A stretch of 64,000 nucleotides of DNA from Burkholderiaceae bacterium (GTDB lineage Bacteria > Pseudomonadota > Gammaproteobacteria > Burkholderiales > Burkholderiaceae_B), in assembly GCA_004322135.1 (NCBI GenBank), contig SCSG01000013.1:107341-171340 (forward strand), given 5' to 3'. A program made the position numbers and the translations under genes. Under the pieces are notes generated by a model. It worked only from the letters and a program-made list of their open reading frames with translations, did no database searches and had not been told where the DNA came from. Positions 55,649 to 64,000 of this stretch are shown in pieces. How positions within the stretch are numbered: the first letter of the stretch is position 1; each line of letters opens with the position of its first letter.

Positions 55649-56299
55649 TTACAGGAACCACGTAACAATCGTCTGCCCCAACATGAGTAAGGGTATCAGC
55701 AACTTCCAGAGGACCCCTGTCATCATTAAAACGAGAAGGATTACAAGACCATACGGTTCCAGCCGCGAATACTTGTAAGCCAGCGGGCCCGGCAACAGGC
55801 TGAACACAATCCGGCCACCGTCCAGCGGCGGCAGCGGGAACAGATTCAGCGCCATAAGAACCAGGTTGATCTGAACTCCAGCGATGGCCATTTGCACCCA
55901 GAAACTGCTCATGCCGGCCCCACCGCTCGTAAGAAGGCGCAATTCCACCGCCCACAGAATAGCCATCAGAAGATTCGACGCGGGACCGGCCAGCGCCACC
56001 CACAGCATGTCACGCTTGGGCCGGTTGAGCCGGCTCCAGTCCACCGGCACAGGCTTGGCCCAACCAAACAGCAGGCCCCCGCCTCCCAGCAGCTTTGTGC
56101 CAAACAGCAACACCAATGGAACAATAATTGTTCCAACCAGATCGACGTGGCGAATGGGGTTGAGACTGACGCGCCCGGCCTGGTACGCCGTGGGGTCGCC
56201 AAACATGCGGGCGACATACCCATGGGCAGCCTCATGCAGGGTGATGCCGAACAGCACGGGCAACGCATAGACCGTAATGGCCTGTATCAGTGATTCCAT
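55649..56299 (-). CDS. Site-2-protease-like M50 membrane metalloprotease
   Basis: This 216-residue protein has six hydrophobic segments. The zinc motif is HEAAH (His22, Glu23, His26) in the first segment, and the third ligand is the Asp in NLFPLPPLDGGRIVFSLLPG. This short form, without PDZ domain, is widespread and is usually annotated as a rhomboid-like or YwhC-type peptidase; its targets are unknown. It lies between the Sua5-type gene and dapA on the same strand with 75- and 183-bp gaps. Confidence 0.85.
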   Translation of the reverse strand: MESLIQAITVYALPVLFGITLHEAAHGYVARMFGDPTAYQAGRVSLNPIRHVDLVGTIIVPLVLLFGTKLLGGGGLLFGWAKPVPVDWSRLNRPKRDMLWVALAGPASNLLMAILWAVELRLLTSGGAGMSSFWVQMAIAGVQINLVLMALNLFPLPPLDGGRIVFSLLPGPLAYKYSRLEPYGLVILLVLMMTGVLWKLLIPLLMLGQTIVTWFL

Positions 56300-56374
56300 G
56301 TAAATTCCGGTAAGTGGTGCGGGCCAATCATACTGCGGCCACTAGCTTGGGCCGCCAACAACGGGATTAGTTCG

Positions 56375-57001
56375 TCAGCTCAGGCCCAAGGCGGACAAAT
56401 CGCCCTGCCCGCGCCGCAGGACCTCGGGCTCGGGCCCCGTCAGGTCGATGACCGTGGTGGGGATCTGCGAGCACGGGCCTCCGTCAATCACCGCGGCAAG
56501 CTGATTGGCGTAACGGTCGAGGATTTCCTGGGCGCTATTCAGAGGTACGTCTTCGCCCTCAGGGATGAAGGTGGTGGAAATAAGCGGTGACCCAGCCTGC
56601 TCAATCAGGCCAAGCGCCACCATGTGGCTGGGAACACGGATGCCTATGGTCTTGCGCGACGGATGCGACACGCGACGGGGTACTTCGCGGGTAGCCTCAA
56701 GGATGAAAGTCCACGGGCCGGGTGTTGCAAGCTTGAGGAAACGGTACTGGCGGTTGTCGACGCGGGCAAAATGGCCGATTTCGGCCAGATCGCGGCACAG
56801 CAGGGTAAGGTGGTGGCGTTCGTCCAGCCCGCGCAGGCGGCGCAGGGAATCGGCAGCCGTTTTATCATCGAGCCGCGCAACGAGCGCATAGCTGGAGTCG
56901 GTGGGCACTGCAACGAGGCCGCCTTTGGCCAGAAGGGTGCCAGCCTGCTTCAACAATCGGACTTGAGGGTTCTTGGGGTGGACAACAAACAACTGGGCCA
57001 T
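56375..57001 (-). CDS. Sua5/YciO/YrdC-family protein
   Basis: This 208-residue protein has the YrdC fold: VAVPTDSSYALVARLDDKTAADSLRRLRGLD, HHLTLLCRDLAEIG, TFILEATREVPRRV and RVPSHMVALGLIEQAGSPLISTT. YrdC/TsaC proteins form threonylcarbamoyl-AMP for the t6A modification of tRNA. The text, especially FVVHPKNPQVRLLKQAG at the start, is closer to the YciO branch, whose role is less certain. AAGGA precedes the start at 57001. Confidence 0.85.
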   Translation of the reverse strand: MAQLFVVHPKNPQVRLLKQAGTLLAKGGLVAVPTDSSYALVARLDDKTAADSLRRLRGLDERHHLTLLCRDLAEIGHFARVDNRQYRFLKLATPGPWTFILEATREVPRRVSHPSRKTIGIRVPSHMVALGLIEQAGSPLISTTFIPEGEDVPLNSAQEILDRYANQLAAVIDGGPCSQIPTTVIDLTGPEPEVLRRGQGDLSALGLS

Positions 57002-57136
57002 AAGCCATATCCTTACATTCCTGAAAGCGCAGTTTACGGTGCGCACAGGTTGCAAGCAACCGAATAGGCGTAGAGCACAATGCCGTGGCTTGCCAAATCA
57101 CAGCCCACAGCCGCGCGAAGCCAGCCCAATCGAGAA

Positions 57137-57355
57137 CTACGATTCGCGATGGCGCATGGTTTCGTACCACTCCCGATTGGGTTTGCCCTGCCTGGCAAAG
57201 ACTTGCGCGCGTGAATTCGCCCGCCAGATGCCGCCACCAATGCCCGGCTTGGGCTCCATCCGATACCAGAACCAGCGCCCGTCCTCGTCCTGAGCCGTCC
57301 AGTTCCAGCCGGGCGGCGCAAGTGACCAATCGGGTTCGTCGGAATCAACAGACAT
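57137..57355 (-). CDS. Small Trp-rich hypothetical protein
   Basis: This 72-residue soluble protein is rich in Trp and Gly: DWSLAPPGWNWTAQDEDGRW, FWYRMEPKPGIGGGIWRANS and KPNREWYETMRHRES. GGAGG lies six bases before the ATG at 57355, giving good support for translation. It has no signal peptide and no motif I can assign. It reads in the same direction as the Sua5-type gene 135 bp further on. Confidence 0.65.
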   Translation of the reverse strand: MSVDSDEPDWSLAPPGWNWTAQDEDGRWFWYRMEPKPGIGGGIWRANSRAQVFARQGKPNREWYETMRHRES

Positions 57356-57448
57356 AACGCCTCCGGAGATACCCCCGCAATACCATGGCGAGAACGACCC
57401 CTCGGCGTCCCCGCCCACATCATCAAGAAAGCACCCCTCATTAAGCGT

Positions 57449-57519
57449 GAGTTTTTATGACAGGGTGGGAGTAAAACTCAATTGCTAGAGAATTAAGCAC
57501 CCAAGTATCCTGATCAGGA
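57449..57519. promoter_or_regulatory. Hairpin and 12-bp palindrome upstream of the liv operon
   Basis: Two signals lie in the 291-bp gap before the binding-protein gene. An imperfect hairpin has arms GAGTTTTTA (57449-57457) and TAAAACTC (57472-57479). A perfect 12-bp palindrome, TCCTGATCAGGA, lies at 57508-57519, about 130 bp before the start codon, and is a candidate operator. No regulator gene is next to the operon. Confidence 0.4.
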
Positions 57520-57646
57520 GACAAAGACTACAAGGGTAATTAACTCGAGAATTATCGCACCACGGGCAATAGCAGCGGCGTTGCCGGTAACCTGGCGCAA
57601 CCACATCCTCAGTGCATAAATTAACTTTCCTTGGGAGAGTACGACA

Positions 57647-58846
57647 ATGAACCCGAAAATTCACGAAATTCGGTCTCTGCTGGCGCTATCTCTGGCGGCG
57701 GCTTCCATGGCGTTTAGCAGTGTCGGCTATGCTCAACCCACAAAGGTAGTCAAGATCGGCGCTGTGCTGCCCCTGAGCGGCGTTTTCGCCGACTCTGGCA
57801 AGGACGTCAAGCGTGCCTACGACCTATACCAGAAAGAGACAAATGCGGACGGTGGTATCAAGTCACTGGGCGGGGCCAGGCTGGAGTTCGTGTACATGGA
57901 CGCTCAGAGCCGCCCCGAAGTGTCTCGTGCCGCAGCCGAACGCCTCGCGTCCGAGAAGGACGTTTCTGCACTGATTGGGCCCGTCTACAGTCCTCTTGCG
58001 GTCACCATGTCCGAGGTGGCAGAGAAGGACAAAATCCCGTTCATGATCGATACCGCGATCGCGGACTCCCTGACCGAGAAGGGCTACAAATATGTTTTCC
58101 GCACCGGACCGCGGTCGAAAGACTTCGCCACGGCAATATGCAGTTATGTAATCGAGAAGCTCAAGCCGAAGAACGTGGCGCTCATCTACGCCGACACCAA
58201 CTCGTACCAATCGGTAATGAAGACGGTAGTGGAGAAGCTCAAAGCTGCAAACATGCCAATAGTGCTTGACGAGGCCTATGCCGTCAACACGACCAATTTC
58301 GACCCCCTCATACAGAAGATCAAGCGCTTCCAGCCGGAGGTAGTGATCGGCGCTGGCTACGACAACGACGCAATTCTGTTCGCCAGGACAATCGCAGAGC
58401 AGAACGTCAAGGTAAAGGCAGTGGTCACTGCAGGCGGCGGTTATTCGACACTCACCTTCGTCAAGGGTGCCGGCAAGACTGCGGAGGGCTATGCGACTGC
58501 TGCGGTTTGGGCGGTGGACGACAAGGCGAGCCCTGTATCGCCGAAGTTCATCAAGTCGTTCAAGGACGCATACGGTGCCGTGCCGAATCAGCTCGATGCC
58601 AATGCATACGCCGCAGCGATTATGCTCGTCGACGCCATCAAACAGGCGGGTAGCACCAACCGCGACAAGATCCGCGATGCGCTAAGAACAGTGAATGCCT
58701 GGACGCCCATAGGCAAAATTTCGTTCGATAAGAACGGTCAGGGACTGAAAAGTGCGCGTATCGTCCAGGTCCAGGACGGCAAGTTCGTCACCGTGTGGCC
58801 AGACGCGCTTGCCACCAAGAAATTCGTCTATCCGATATCGCAGTGA
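57647..58846 (+). CDS. Periplasmic substrate-binding protein of a Liv-type ABC importer
   Basis: This 399-residue exported protein has a signal peptide (LLALSLAAASMAFSSVGYAQ, cleavage after YA or YAQ) and a type I periplasmic binding fold: VKIGAVLPLSGVFADSGKDVKRAYDLY, then LIGPVYSPLAVTMSEVAEKDKIPFM and RTGPRSKDFATAICSYVIEK. This group binds branched amino acids, amides, urea or aromatic acids. GGGAGAG precedes the ATG. It is followed by two permease and two ATPase genes and an amidase, which suggests an amide ligand (inference). Confidence 0.9.
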   Translation: MNPKIHEIRSLLALSLAAASMAFSSVGYAQPTKVVKIGAVLPLSGVFADSGKDVKRAYDLYQKETNADGGIKSLGGARLEFVYMDAQSRPEVSRAAAERLASEKDVSALIGPVYSPLAVTMSEVAEKDKIPFMIDTAIADSLTEKGYKYVFRTGPRSKDFATAICSYVIEKLKPKNVALIYADTNSYQSVMKTVVEKLKAANMPIVLDEAYAVNTTNFDPLIQKIKRFQPEVVIGAGYDNDAILFARTIAEQNVKVKAVVTAGGGYSTLTFVKGAGKTAEGYATAAVWAVDDKASPVSPKFIKSFKDAYGAVPNQLDANAYAAAIMLVDAIKQAGSTNRDKIRDALRTVNAWTPIGKISFDKNGQGLKSARIVQVQDGKFVTVWPDALATKKFVYPISQ

Positions 58847-58931
58847 ACGCTATGCGGACCTGTTTCCCCCGACGCGGAAAACAGCTTGAGGCCTCGCTCC
58901 TGAATCAGGTCGGGCGAAACGGTGAGAGGCT

Positions 58932-59816
58932 ATGTACGACGCGTCGGATGTACTGATAACTGCTGTTGTTTCGGGGTTAGTGATGGGTTCGGTGTACGCC
59001 CTGGCGGCGGTCGGACTCACCATTATCTTCGGCGTATTACGCGTCGTGAACTTTGCACACGGCGAGTTCCTGATGCTCGGCGCGTACAGCACGTTCTTCC
59101 TGGTCAACTACCTTGGCGTGGATCCCTACTTCCTCCTGCCTGTGAATTTCGTGCTGTTCTTCGCTTTCGGCGTCCTGGTGCAGCGCACGCTGATCCGTTG
59201 GGCACCCCCGGACCCATCGATCGTCCTGGTCATCCTCGTGGGCCTCATGCTGATCCTGCAGAATGGCGCACTAATGTTATGGAAATCCGATTTCCGCACG
59301 CTACACACTGCGTATCTGAATTTAACCCTGCAATTACCCATTCTCGGCATCCGGATCAACGCTGGCAAAATCGGGGCCATGGTAATCAGCCTGATTGCTT
59401 TTGCGCTACTCGTCATATTTCTGAACAGGACGACCATCGGAATCGCCATGCGTGCACTCGCCCAGGACCGTGAAGCCGCGCGTATGGTGGGGATCAACAC
59501 GCAAAGGCTTGACGCCGCAAGTTTCGGGCTTGGCGTCGGCGTCGCCGCCGTCGCGGGCAACGCCCTTGTGGTTTTCTTCCCAATTTTTCCATTAGTGGGC
59601 ATACAGTTCATTCTAAAGTCGTTCGTAATCGTGGTCCTTGGGGGCATGGGCAGCATCTCGGGGTCGCTCGTAGGTGGGTTGCTTATCGGCGTGGTCGAAT
59701 CGATCAGTGGGACTTACCTTCCGAGCGGATGGGAGAACTTCGTCGTATACGCGCTCTTTGTCCTCGTGCTGCTATTGCGGCCGCAAGGACTGTTCGGCAA
59801 GGTCACTACACGATGA
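58932..59816 (+). CDS. livH: Liv-type ABC permease LivH
   Basis: This 294-residue inner-membrane permease has VVSGLVMGSVYALAAVGLTIIFGVLRVVNFAHGEFLMLGAYSTF at the N-terminus and VVLGGMGSISGSLVGGLLIGVVESI near the end, both classical LivH features. It starts 85 bases after the binding-protein stop. Its TGA overlaps the next ATG, so livM translation is coupled. Confidence 0.93.
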   Translation: MYDASDVLITAVVSGLVMGSVYALAAVGLTIIFGVLRVVNFAHGEFLMLGAYSTFFLVNYLGVDPYFLLPVNFVLFFAFGVLVQRTLIRWAPPDPSIVLVILVGLMLILQNGALMLWKSDFRTLHTAYLNLTLQLPILGIRINAGKIGAMVISLIAFALLVIFLNRTTIGIAMRALAQDREAARMVGINTQRLDAASFGLGVGVAAVAGNALVVFFPIFPLVGIQFILKSFVIVVLGGMGSISGSLVGGLLIGVVESISGTYLPSGWENFVVYALFVLVLLLRPQGLFGKVTTR

Positions 59817-60805
59817 CACGCCCCAACGCCATACGCGCGGCTGTGCTGATCCTCGCGCTCGCCCTTCCCTACGTACTCCAGAGTCAATACATGGTGTATG
59901 TAGCGTGTATCGTGCTGCTCTATGCTGCAGCTGGCATGGCCTGGAATCTACTCGGCGGCTATGCAGGGCAGCTCTCCCTCGGGCACGGTATCTACTTCGG
60001 CCTGGGTGCTTATACCTCGTCCATCCTGTTCCTCGATCTTGGTATCAGCCCTTGGCTGGGGATGTGGGCCGGCGGTATTCTCGGTGCGGTAGCAGCAGCC
60101 AGCATTGGCTACATGTGCTTCCGACTGCGGGGCCCGTTCTACGTGCTCGCAACGATCGGCTTGCTGATCGTGTTCGAGACACTGGCAACGAAACTGACAG
60201 GCCTGACTGGCGGACCGCAGGGCTTGTCGATCTCGAACCCCCATGGCGACTGGATCAACTTCGAGTTTTCCAGCTACACACCGATGTACTACATTGGCAT
60301 TGTGCTGGTCGTTGTGCTGATAGCTTTCACCCTTCACATGGCTAGAAACCGACTCGGCTATTATCTTCGGGCCATCCGTGAGAACGAGGATGCTGCCGAA
60401 GCCATAGGCGTGAACACTATCAGCTACAAGGTGCGTACAGCGGCCTGGAGCGGATTCTTCACGGCACTTGCCGGCACGTTTTACGCTCAGCTGAGCGGCT
60501 TTATCGATCCGGGTCTGGTGTTCGGGTTCGACGTCTCGCTGCAATTCATGCTTGTCGCCTTCATCGGTGGCGCGTCGAGCGTTTGGGGGCCATTGGTGGG
60601 CTCAATACTGCTTATGCCACTCTCAGCATTCCTACGCAACCAATACAGCGACGTCCAGGGCCTCAATCTGTTTGTCTACGGAGTCGCAATTGTTGTCGTG
60701 ATGTTGGGGCTACGCGAAGGCATCGTGCCGGCGATCACGCGTTTGATACGGCGCTTCTCACGCAAACGGCCGAACGAACAGGAGGCAGACTATGGTGCTT
60801 CTTGA
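59813..60805 (+). CDS. livM: Liv-type ABC permease LivM
   Basis: This 330-residue permease carries the family stretch LGGYAGQLSLGHGIYFGLGAYTSSILF near residue 45 and LQFMLVAFIGGASSVWGPLVGSI near 245. The start at 59813 lies in an ATGA overlap with livH; the frame is open further upstream but only inside livH. The C-terminus is a basic cytoplasmic tail (RLIRRFSRKRPNEQEADYGAS) that overlaps the livG start by 14 bases. Confidence 0.93.
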   Translation: MTRPNAIRAAVLILALALPYVLQSQYMVYVACIVLLYAAAGMAWNLLGGYAGQLSLGHGIYFGLGAYTSSILFLDLGISPWLGMWAGGILGAVAAASIGYMCFRLRGPFYVLATIGLLIVFETLATKLTGLTGGPQGLSISNPHGDWINFEFSSYTPMYYIGIVLVVVLIAFTLHMARNRLGYYLRAIRENEDAAEAIGVNTISYKVRTAAWSGFFTALAGTFYAQLSGFIDPGLVFGFDVSLQFMLVAFIGGASSVWGPLVGSILLMPLSAFLRNQYSDVQGLNLFVYGVAIVVVMLGLREGIVPAITRLIRRFSRKRPNEQEADYGAS

Positions 60806-61517
60806 TGTTTCCGGACTAAGTAAACACTATGGCGGCCTCTATGCAGTCCACGATGTTTCCCTGCAAGTCGAAGAGGCTCGTATCGTCGGTGTGATAGGTC
60901 CTAACGGTGCCGGCAAAAGTACTCTTTTCTCTCTGATCGCAGGAGCGGTTCGCACAGACTCCGGCCACGTTGTCTTCGCCGGCGAAGACGTGACGAAGAT
61001 GCGTCCGTACCAAATCTGTGAGCGCGGTCTCGCGCGTACCTTCCAGGTCGCGAAGCCGTTTCTGGATCTCACCGTCCTGGAGAACGTGACAATCGCAGCA
61101 CTTGTGAGAAAGCCCAATGTGCACGCCGCAATCGATAAGGCAGAGTCTGTGTTGAAGTTTGTCGGCCTCGCACATCGCATTCGTGCTGAATCACGCACCT
61201 TGGGTACCGCGGACCGCAAGCGGCTAGAACTGGCGCGCGCGCTCGCGACCGAGCCGCGCTTGCTGTTATTGGATGAAGTGATGGCGGGGCTGACCTCAAT
61301 CGAAACACGGCAGGCGGTCGACCTGGTGCGCGAAATTCGCGACAAAGGCGTGACGGTGCTACTGGTGGAGCACGTCATGCAGGCGGTCATGGCGCTTTGT
61401 GAAGAGATCCTGGTGTTGCACGAGGGAAAGCTCCTGGCCAAGGGGTCTCCGGCTGAAATCGCTGCCCACCCAGCAGTAATTGAAGCTTACCTCGGTAAGG
61501 GATACGCACATGCTTGA
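60792..61517 (+). CDS. livG: Liv-type ABC ATPase LivG
   Basis: This 241-residue ATPase has Walker A GPNGAGKST, Walker B LLLLDEVMAGLTS and the switch His in VLLVEHVMQAV. The canonical LSGG signature is replaced by RTLGTADRKRLELARALA, a common variant in this subfamily. GGAGG overlaps the end of livM just before the ATG. It forms a heterodimer with LivF, which starts eight bases before its stop. Confidence 0.92.
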   Translation: MVLLDVSGLSKHYGGLYAVHDVSLQVEEARIVGVIGPNGAGKSTLFSLIAGAVRTDSGHVVFAGEDVTKMRPYQICERGLARTFQVAKPFLDLTVLENVTIAALVRKPNVHAAIDKAESVLKFVGLAHRIRAESRTLGTADRKRLELARALATEPRLLLLDEVMAGLTSIETRQAVDLVREIRDKGVTVLLVEHVMQAVMALCEEILVLHEGKLLAKGSPAEIAAHPAVIEAYLGKGYAHA

Positions 61518-62208
61518 GATACAGGGGCTCACCGTCTCCTACCATGGGTTGCAAGCGCTCGACGGCATTTCCATGCATGTCGACGCCGGAGAATTCATGG
61601 CGGTAATCGGCGCTAATGGTGCGGGTAAAACGACACTCGTCAAGACGATCATTGGACTGCTACGTCCTGACGCCGGGTCGATCCGGTTAAACGGACAGGA
61701 AATCATCGGCTGCTCACCGTATGAGCTCGTCGGGCGCGGCATTGCGACGGTGCCGGAAGGTAGACGTCTCTTTGCGGAACTGACTGTACGAGAAAATTTA
61801 CTCCTCGGGGCCTATCTTCCACGGATGCGCAGTGATGCACCTCGGAGGATGAAGAAGGTATTCGAGATTTTTCCCCGGCTCAGTGATCGGCTAAACCAGT
61901 TTGCTGGACTCATGAGCGGCGGGGAGCAACAAATGCTTGCTATCGGACGTGCACTCATGTCAGAGCCACAGCTCCTTATCCTTGATGAACCTTCGCTTGG
62001 CCTTTCGCCAAAACTTGTGGACGAGGTGCTGGCCGTGGTGGCCGGCCTGCACACCGCAGGGCGTAGCGTATTGCTCGTCGAGCAGAATGTGCAAATGGCA
62101 CTGCGCCTGGCTGATCGCGGCTATGCATTCTCGAATGGCCGCGTACTCCTGGAAGGCTCCGACCTGCTCGAGCGGCCCGAGGTCAAGCAGGCCTACTTAG
62201 GAATGTAG
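61510..62208 (+). CDS. livF: Liv-type ABC ATPase LivF
   Basis: This 232-residue ATPase has Walker A GANGAGKTT, signature MSGGEQQMLAIGRALM, Walker B LILDEPSLGLSP and LLVEQNVQMALRLADRGYAFSNGRV at the end, the typical LivF C-terminus. The start at 61510 overlaps livG. It is the last transporter gene; the amidase gene follows 74 bp later on the same strand and may be co-transcribed. Confidence 0.93.
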   Translation: MLEIQGLTVSYHGLQALDGISMHVDAGEFMAVIGANGAGKTTLVKTIIGLLRPDAGSIRLNGQEIIGCSPYELVGRGIATVPEGRRLFAELTVRENLLLGAYLPRMRSDAPRRMKKVFEIFPRLSDRLNQFAGLMSGGEQQMLAIGRALMSEPQLLILDEPSLGLSPKLVDEVLAVVAGLHTAGRSVLLVEQNVQMALRLADRGYAFSNGRVLLEGSDLLERPEVKQAYLGM

Positions 62209-62282
62209 CAATGATAAGGGACGTCATAAATACGGACGGTGTGGTGCTACCAAGCGCCAGCTGACCAGCAAGAGGAACTGAA

Positions 62283-63740
62283 ATGAGCAATTGGTACTAC
62301 AAGACGGCAACCGAGCTGGCGCGAGCTATCCGTGAACGCCAGGTCAGCTGCGTTGATCTATTGGATGTTTATTTGGAGCGCGTGCACCAACACAACAAAG
62401 AGCTGAATGCAATCATCGTGCTCGACGCAGATCGCGCCAGGGTACGCGCAGTGGCAGCTGACGCGGCCGTCGCACGCGGGGATGATCTCGGGCCACTACA
62501 CGGTGTGCCGATGACGGTGAAAGAGTCTTACGATGTTGCCGGATTGCCAACGACCTGGGGTGTTCCAGCATTGCGCAACAATATCGCGAACGCGAACGCG
62601 AGCGCGGTTGACGCACTGCTGAAGGCTGGTGCAAATATATTTGGCAAGACAAATGTGCCACTGTATCTTAGCGACTGGCAAAGCTTCAACGGTATCTATG
62701 GCACCACCAACAATCCGTGGGATCTCACCAGGACTTCGGGCGGCTCGTCGGGCGGCGCGGCGGCTTCGCTTGCTGTAGGGATGACCGCACTTGAGATCGG
62801 TAGCGACATCGGTTCTTCGATCCGATGCCCAGCCCATTTCTGCGGCATCTATGGCCACAAACCCAGCTACGGCGTTGTTTCGCAGCGCGGCCATTGGATA
62901 CCGAAAAGGCATGTCGATATGGATATGTCGGTTTGTGGGCCGCTCGCTCGCAGCGCGCAGGATCTTGCTCTTGCACTGGATGTTCTTGCCGGTCCAAAAC
63001 CAATGGACAAAGTGGCCTGGACTCTGAATTTGCCACGTCCACGCAAGTCTGCGCTTGAAGACTTCCGTATTGCTGTCAAGCTCGACGATCCAAATTTCGC
63101 TGTCGATCACGAGGTGACCGACCAGCTCCAGATGGCTGTCGACGCGCTCGCGAAGGCTGGCGCCAAAATAAACGACAAGGAACAGCCGAAATTCGACACC
63201 GCACATGCATACGAACTGTACACCAGGCTGCTGCGAGGTGCGTCCGGTGCGATGCTCGACGACGAGGCTTACGCGCAGGCGCGTATCTCTGCCGCACAAT
63301 TACCCACGAACGATCAAAGCGCCAGTGCGAACCAATTACGAGGGGTAGTACAGGATCATCACTCGTGGTTCAAGGCGCACGAGGCGCGCGAAGCAGTGCG
63401 CACTGCCTGGGCTGAGTTCTTTCAAGATTATGACGTGCTGCTATGCCCCGTTGCCTCGACGGTAGCATTCCCGCACGACCACCGCGAGCGCCCCGAACGC
63501 AAGCTTATGGTGAACGGTCGCGCGGAGGAATTCAATTTGCACGTTCCGGGATTTTGGGCGGCCATTGCCACCTTGCCGTATCTTCCTGCTACGTCTGCTC
63601 CGGTAGGACGTACACCCAGTGGATTGCCAGTAGGCATCCAGATCGTCGGACCCTACCTGGAAGACCGCACAACAATCGAGTTCGCAAGGCTCCTCGCCCA
63701 GATTACAGGGGGATTCGTTCCGCCACCTGGTTATCTTTGA
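62283..63740 (+). CDS. Amidase-signature hydrolase
   Basis: This 485-residue enzyme of the amidase-signature family hydrolyses amides to acid plus ammonia. The catalytic triad is visible: Lys80 in MTVKESYDVAG, the cis-Ser in RTSGGSSGGAAASLAVG (about 156) and the nucleophile Ser179 in EIGSDIGSSIRCPAHFCG. AAGAGGAACTG precedes the start. GatA function is unlikely, because there are no gatC or gatB neighbours and the context is a liv-type importer. The amide substrate is unknown. Confidence 0.9.
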   Translation: MSNWYYKTATELARAIRERQVSCVDLLDVYLERVHQHNKELNAIIVLDADRARVRAVAADAAVARGDDLGPLHGVPMTVKESYDVAGLPTTWGVPALRNNIANANASAVDALLKAGANIFGKTNVPLYLSDWQSFNGIYGTTNNPWDLTRTSGGSSGGAAASLAVGMTALEIGSDIGSSIRCPAHFCGIYGHKPSYGVVSQRGHWIPKRHVDMDMSVCGPLARSAQDLALALDVLAGPKPMDKVAWTLNLPRPRKSALEDFRIAVKLDDPNFAVDHEVTDQLQMAVDALAKAGAKINDKEQPKFDTAHAYELYTRLLRGASGAMLDDEAYAQARISAAQLPTNDQSASANQLRGVVQDHHSWFKAHEAREAVRTAWAEFFQDYDVLLCPVASTVAFPHDHRERPERKLMVNGRAEEFNLHVPGFWAAIATLPYLPATSAPVGRTPSGLPVGIQIVGPYLEDRTTIEFARLLAQITGGFVPPPGYL

Positions 63741-63899
63741 TCGACGGGGCCCTTCAGCTTTAGGGAGATCCGCCAATTTCTTCAGAAATTCCGAAATCCG
63801 CCATGAGGGAATCTCGGCTCGATGCGGCTGGAACGGCGCGATAAATTGCATTTAATGAAGGCCCTCCACCAGTTGGCGGGTGGCTCTACATCATTAACG

Positions 63900-63969
63900 G
63901 GGGACACCGACATTCATTAGACTTGTTTTTACGAAGAACGAGCTTAATGGAGCGAATGCCGATGTCCCC
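63900..63969. repeat. 16-bp imperfect inverted repeat near the window edge
   Basis: GGGGACACCGACATTC (63900-63915) is repeated inverted as GAATGCCGATGTCCCC (63954-63969), with 14 of 16 positions matching and 38 bases between. The GGGGAC outer ends recall insertion-sequence or repeat-element termini, but no transposase is visible before the window ends. It could also act as a large hairpin. Confidence 0.55.
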
Positions 63970-64000
63970 ACTAGATTCTATCTTAGGGTTAAAAGAGTTA

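Noticed and set aside
62283..63740. GatA subunit of the tRNA amidotransferase
   Set aside because: No gatB or gatC beside it, and it follows a liv-type import operon; a catabolic amidase fits better.

Overview
The window reads as chromosomal DNA of a betaproteobacterium in the Burkholderiales, most likely an Alcaligenaceae relative of Bordetella, Pusillimonas or Castellaniella. This rests on protein style, on gene orders I associate with Bordetella-type genomes (cysS / 3-methyladenine glycosylase / accA / tilS / lysC / tRNA-Ser; suhB divergent from trmJ; dapA / bamC), and on several branched-chain-amino-acid-type (Liv) ABC systems next to aromatic or amide catabolism. It is an inference from reading, not a database match.

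Layout. 0-9 kb: the end of a DabB-type membrane subunit and complete dabA (energy-coupled inorganic carbon uptake), two small lipoproteins, a flavin oxidase, a DinB-fold protein coupled to an aromatic-acid-type MFS carrier, and a CBS-domain protein with an unusual Cys cluster. 9.4-11.4 kb: the start of a succinate dehydrogenase operon (SDHAF4-like gene, sdhC, sdhD) that breaks off inside sdhD and runs into a fragment of an MmeI-type restriction-modification gene on the opposite strand. 11.4-24 kb: ordinary housekeeping genes: tRNA-Ser(GCT), lysC, tilS, accA, a DNA glycosylase, cysS, a TPR protein, a cyclophilin, lpxH, uppP, a TerC/CBS/CorC protein, suhB and trmJ. 24.3-27.2 kb: a Cache-HAMP-GAF-GGDEF-EAL protein with a degenerate GGDEF motif and an intact EAL domain. 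27.3-33.8 kb: livHMGF without a binding-protein gene, then a vanillate-demethylase-like pair (vanA, vanB) and a MarR regulator.

34-41 kb is a decayed accessory stretch. It holds C-terminal remnants of a flavin monooxygenase, a VOC dioxygenase and a LivF ATPase, then an intact amidohydrolase, an AceE/MdeB-type dehydrogenase E1 divergent from an Lrp/AsnC regulator, and a bcsB gene cut off after about 270 codons and joined to the tail of another gene. 41.4-44 kb is a TetR-VOC-monooxygenase cluster. 44.3-57.4 kb returns to core genes: mutS, a JmjC-type oxygenase, a cysJ-cysI-cysG sulfite-reduction operon, bamC, dapA, an M50 protease and a Sua5/YrdC protein. 57.6-63.7 kb is a complete liv operon (binding protein, two permeases, two ATPases) followed by an amidase, which suggests import and hydrolysis of an amide substrate.

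The most notable features are the rearrangement scars (sdhD, 34-35 kb, bcsB), the MdeB/MdeR-like arrangement without its lyase, a short upstream reading frame coupled to livH, and the Cys-rich linker in the CBS protein. I saw no CRISPR array, no complete insertion sequence, no prophage and no rRNA. I do not see a clearly new multi-gene system here.
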